DNA of 5,227 bases, from positions 1 through 5,227 of the forward strand of contig JAQSXN010000340.1 in NCBI GenBank assembly GCA_029256665.1, given 5' to 3'. The DNA is from Paenibacillus sp. (GTDB lineage Bacteria; Bacillota; Bacilli; Paenibacillales; Paenibacillaceae). Shown here in pieces: positions 4,981-5,227 of the stretch; position 1 is the first letter of the stretch, and each line of letters begins with the position of its first letter. The notes beneath the pieces were generated by a model. The model made no database searches. It was not told the origin of the DNA and worked only from the letters and a program-made list of their open reading frames with translations. A program made the position numbers and the translations under genes.

Positions 4981-5227
4981 ATGTCCAAATCCAAACGACT
5001 GATGGAATTAATGTTGGTCATTAACCAAAAACGCGAATTTACGGTCCGAGAACTGGCTCGGGAGTTTGCCGTTTCCCGGCGGACGATATTAAGGGATTTG
5101 CAGGAACTGAGCGAAATAGGGGTTCCCTTATATTCAGAGGTCGGACCCCATGGCGGATACCGGGTGTTGAAGCAACGGCTGCTCCCTCCTATTGCCTTCT
5201 CGGAGGAAGAAGCCGTCGCCATTTTTT
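4981..5227 (+). CDS. YafY/WYL-type transcriptional regulator, N-terminal part (3' partial)
   Basis: An ATG at 4981 opens a frame of 82 complete codons that runs off the right edge. Residues about 5-45 form a DeoR/HTH_11-type winged helix-turn-helix: RLMELMLVINQKREFTVREL, then AREFAVSRRTILRDLQELSE, with the recognition helix at 31-43. The wing ends in GPHGGYRV (55-62), and LLPPIAFSEEEAVAIF (67-82) is the characteristic linker that leads into the WYL ligand-binding domain in YafY-family proteins; that domain itself is outside the window. GGAGG at 4965-4969 lies 11 bases upstream, slightly long but the only good site. The gene is divergent from the DinB-like gene and probably binds the palindrome between them. 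Members of this family usually run to about 300 residues, so most of the protein is not visible. Confidence 0.9.
   Translation, partial: MSKSKRLMELMLVINQKREFTVRELAREFAVSRRTILRDLQELSEIGVPLYSEVGPHGGYRVLKQRLLPPIAFSEEEAVAIF

Noticed and set aside
4815..5222. 135-codon minus-strand open frame at the right edge
   Set aside because: It covers the promoter region and the antisense of the YafY/WYL-type gene, whose plus-strand frame has a clear winged helix and ribosome binding site.

Overview
The window looks like chromosomal DNA from a spore-former of the Paenibacillaceae type (Paenibacillus or Cohnella-like). This is inferred from moderately high GC, strong GGAGG-type ribosome binding sites, a PbuE-like transporter, a YafY/WYL regulator, a DinB/YfiT-like protein, and an AraC regulator next to a Gfo/Idh/MocA gene. 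No mobile element, CRISPR array, tRNA or rRNA is visible.

Left part (1-2530). The last 38 codons of an unrecognised plus-strand gene end inside a perfect 9-bp hairpin. An AraC-family regulator on the minus strand (220-1098) follows. It is divergent, across a 141-bp intergenic region, from a Gfo/Idh/MocA-type NAD(P)-dependent protein on the plus strand (1240-2451). This layout is typical of a small locally controlled sugar-metabolism unit. The Gfo/Idh protein lacks the usual E-K-P lysine and carries a Y-P-T-H motif reminiscent of NAD-dependent GH109 glycosidases, so it may not be an ordinary dehydrogenase. A long hairpin with a U-tract on both strands (2480-2530) separates this unit from the convergent minus-strand block.

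Middle part (2554-4318). An ArsR/SmtB-type repressor (3821-4111) lies upstream of a 12-helix PbuE-like MFS efflux transporter (2554-3750), both on the minus strand. The same 22-bp operator-like element, TATTTC-N10-GAAATA, occurs in front of each gene, and at arsR it sits at the predicted transcription start. This is direct sequence evidence for a two-gene regulon: an autoregulated sensor plus the efflux pump it controls.

Right part (4319-5227). A DinB/YfiT-like metal-binding four-helix protein (minus, 4319-4822) is divergent from the N-terminal part of a YafY/WYL-type regulator (plus, from 4981, running off the window). Their shared 158-bp region carries a near-perfect 25-bp palindrome. Its 17-bp core exactly fills the -35/-10 spacer of the predicted dinB-like promoter, a good candidate site for the adjacent regulator.

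The window therefore holds three small regulator-plus-target modules of familiar families. The parts least likely to have been described are the duplicated ArsR-type operator, the catalytic oddity of the Gfo/Idh protein, and the palindrome of the WYL/DinB pair. I see no clear evidence of an entirely new system.
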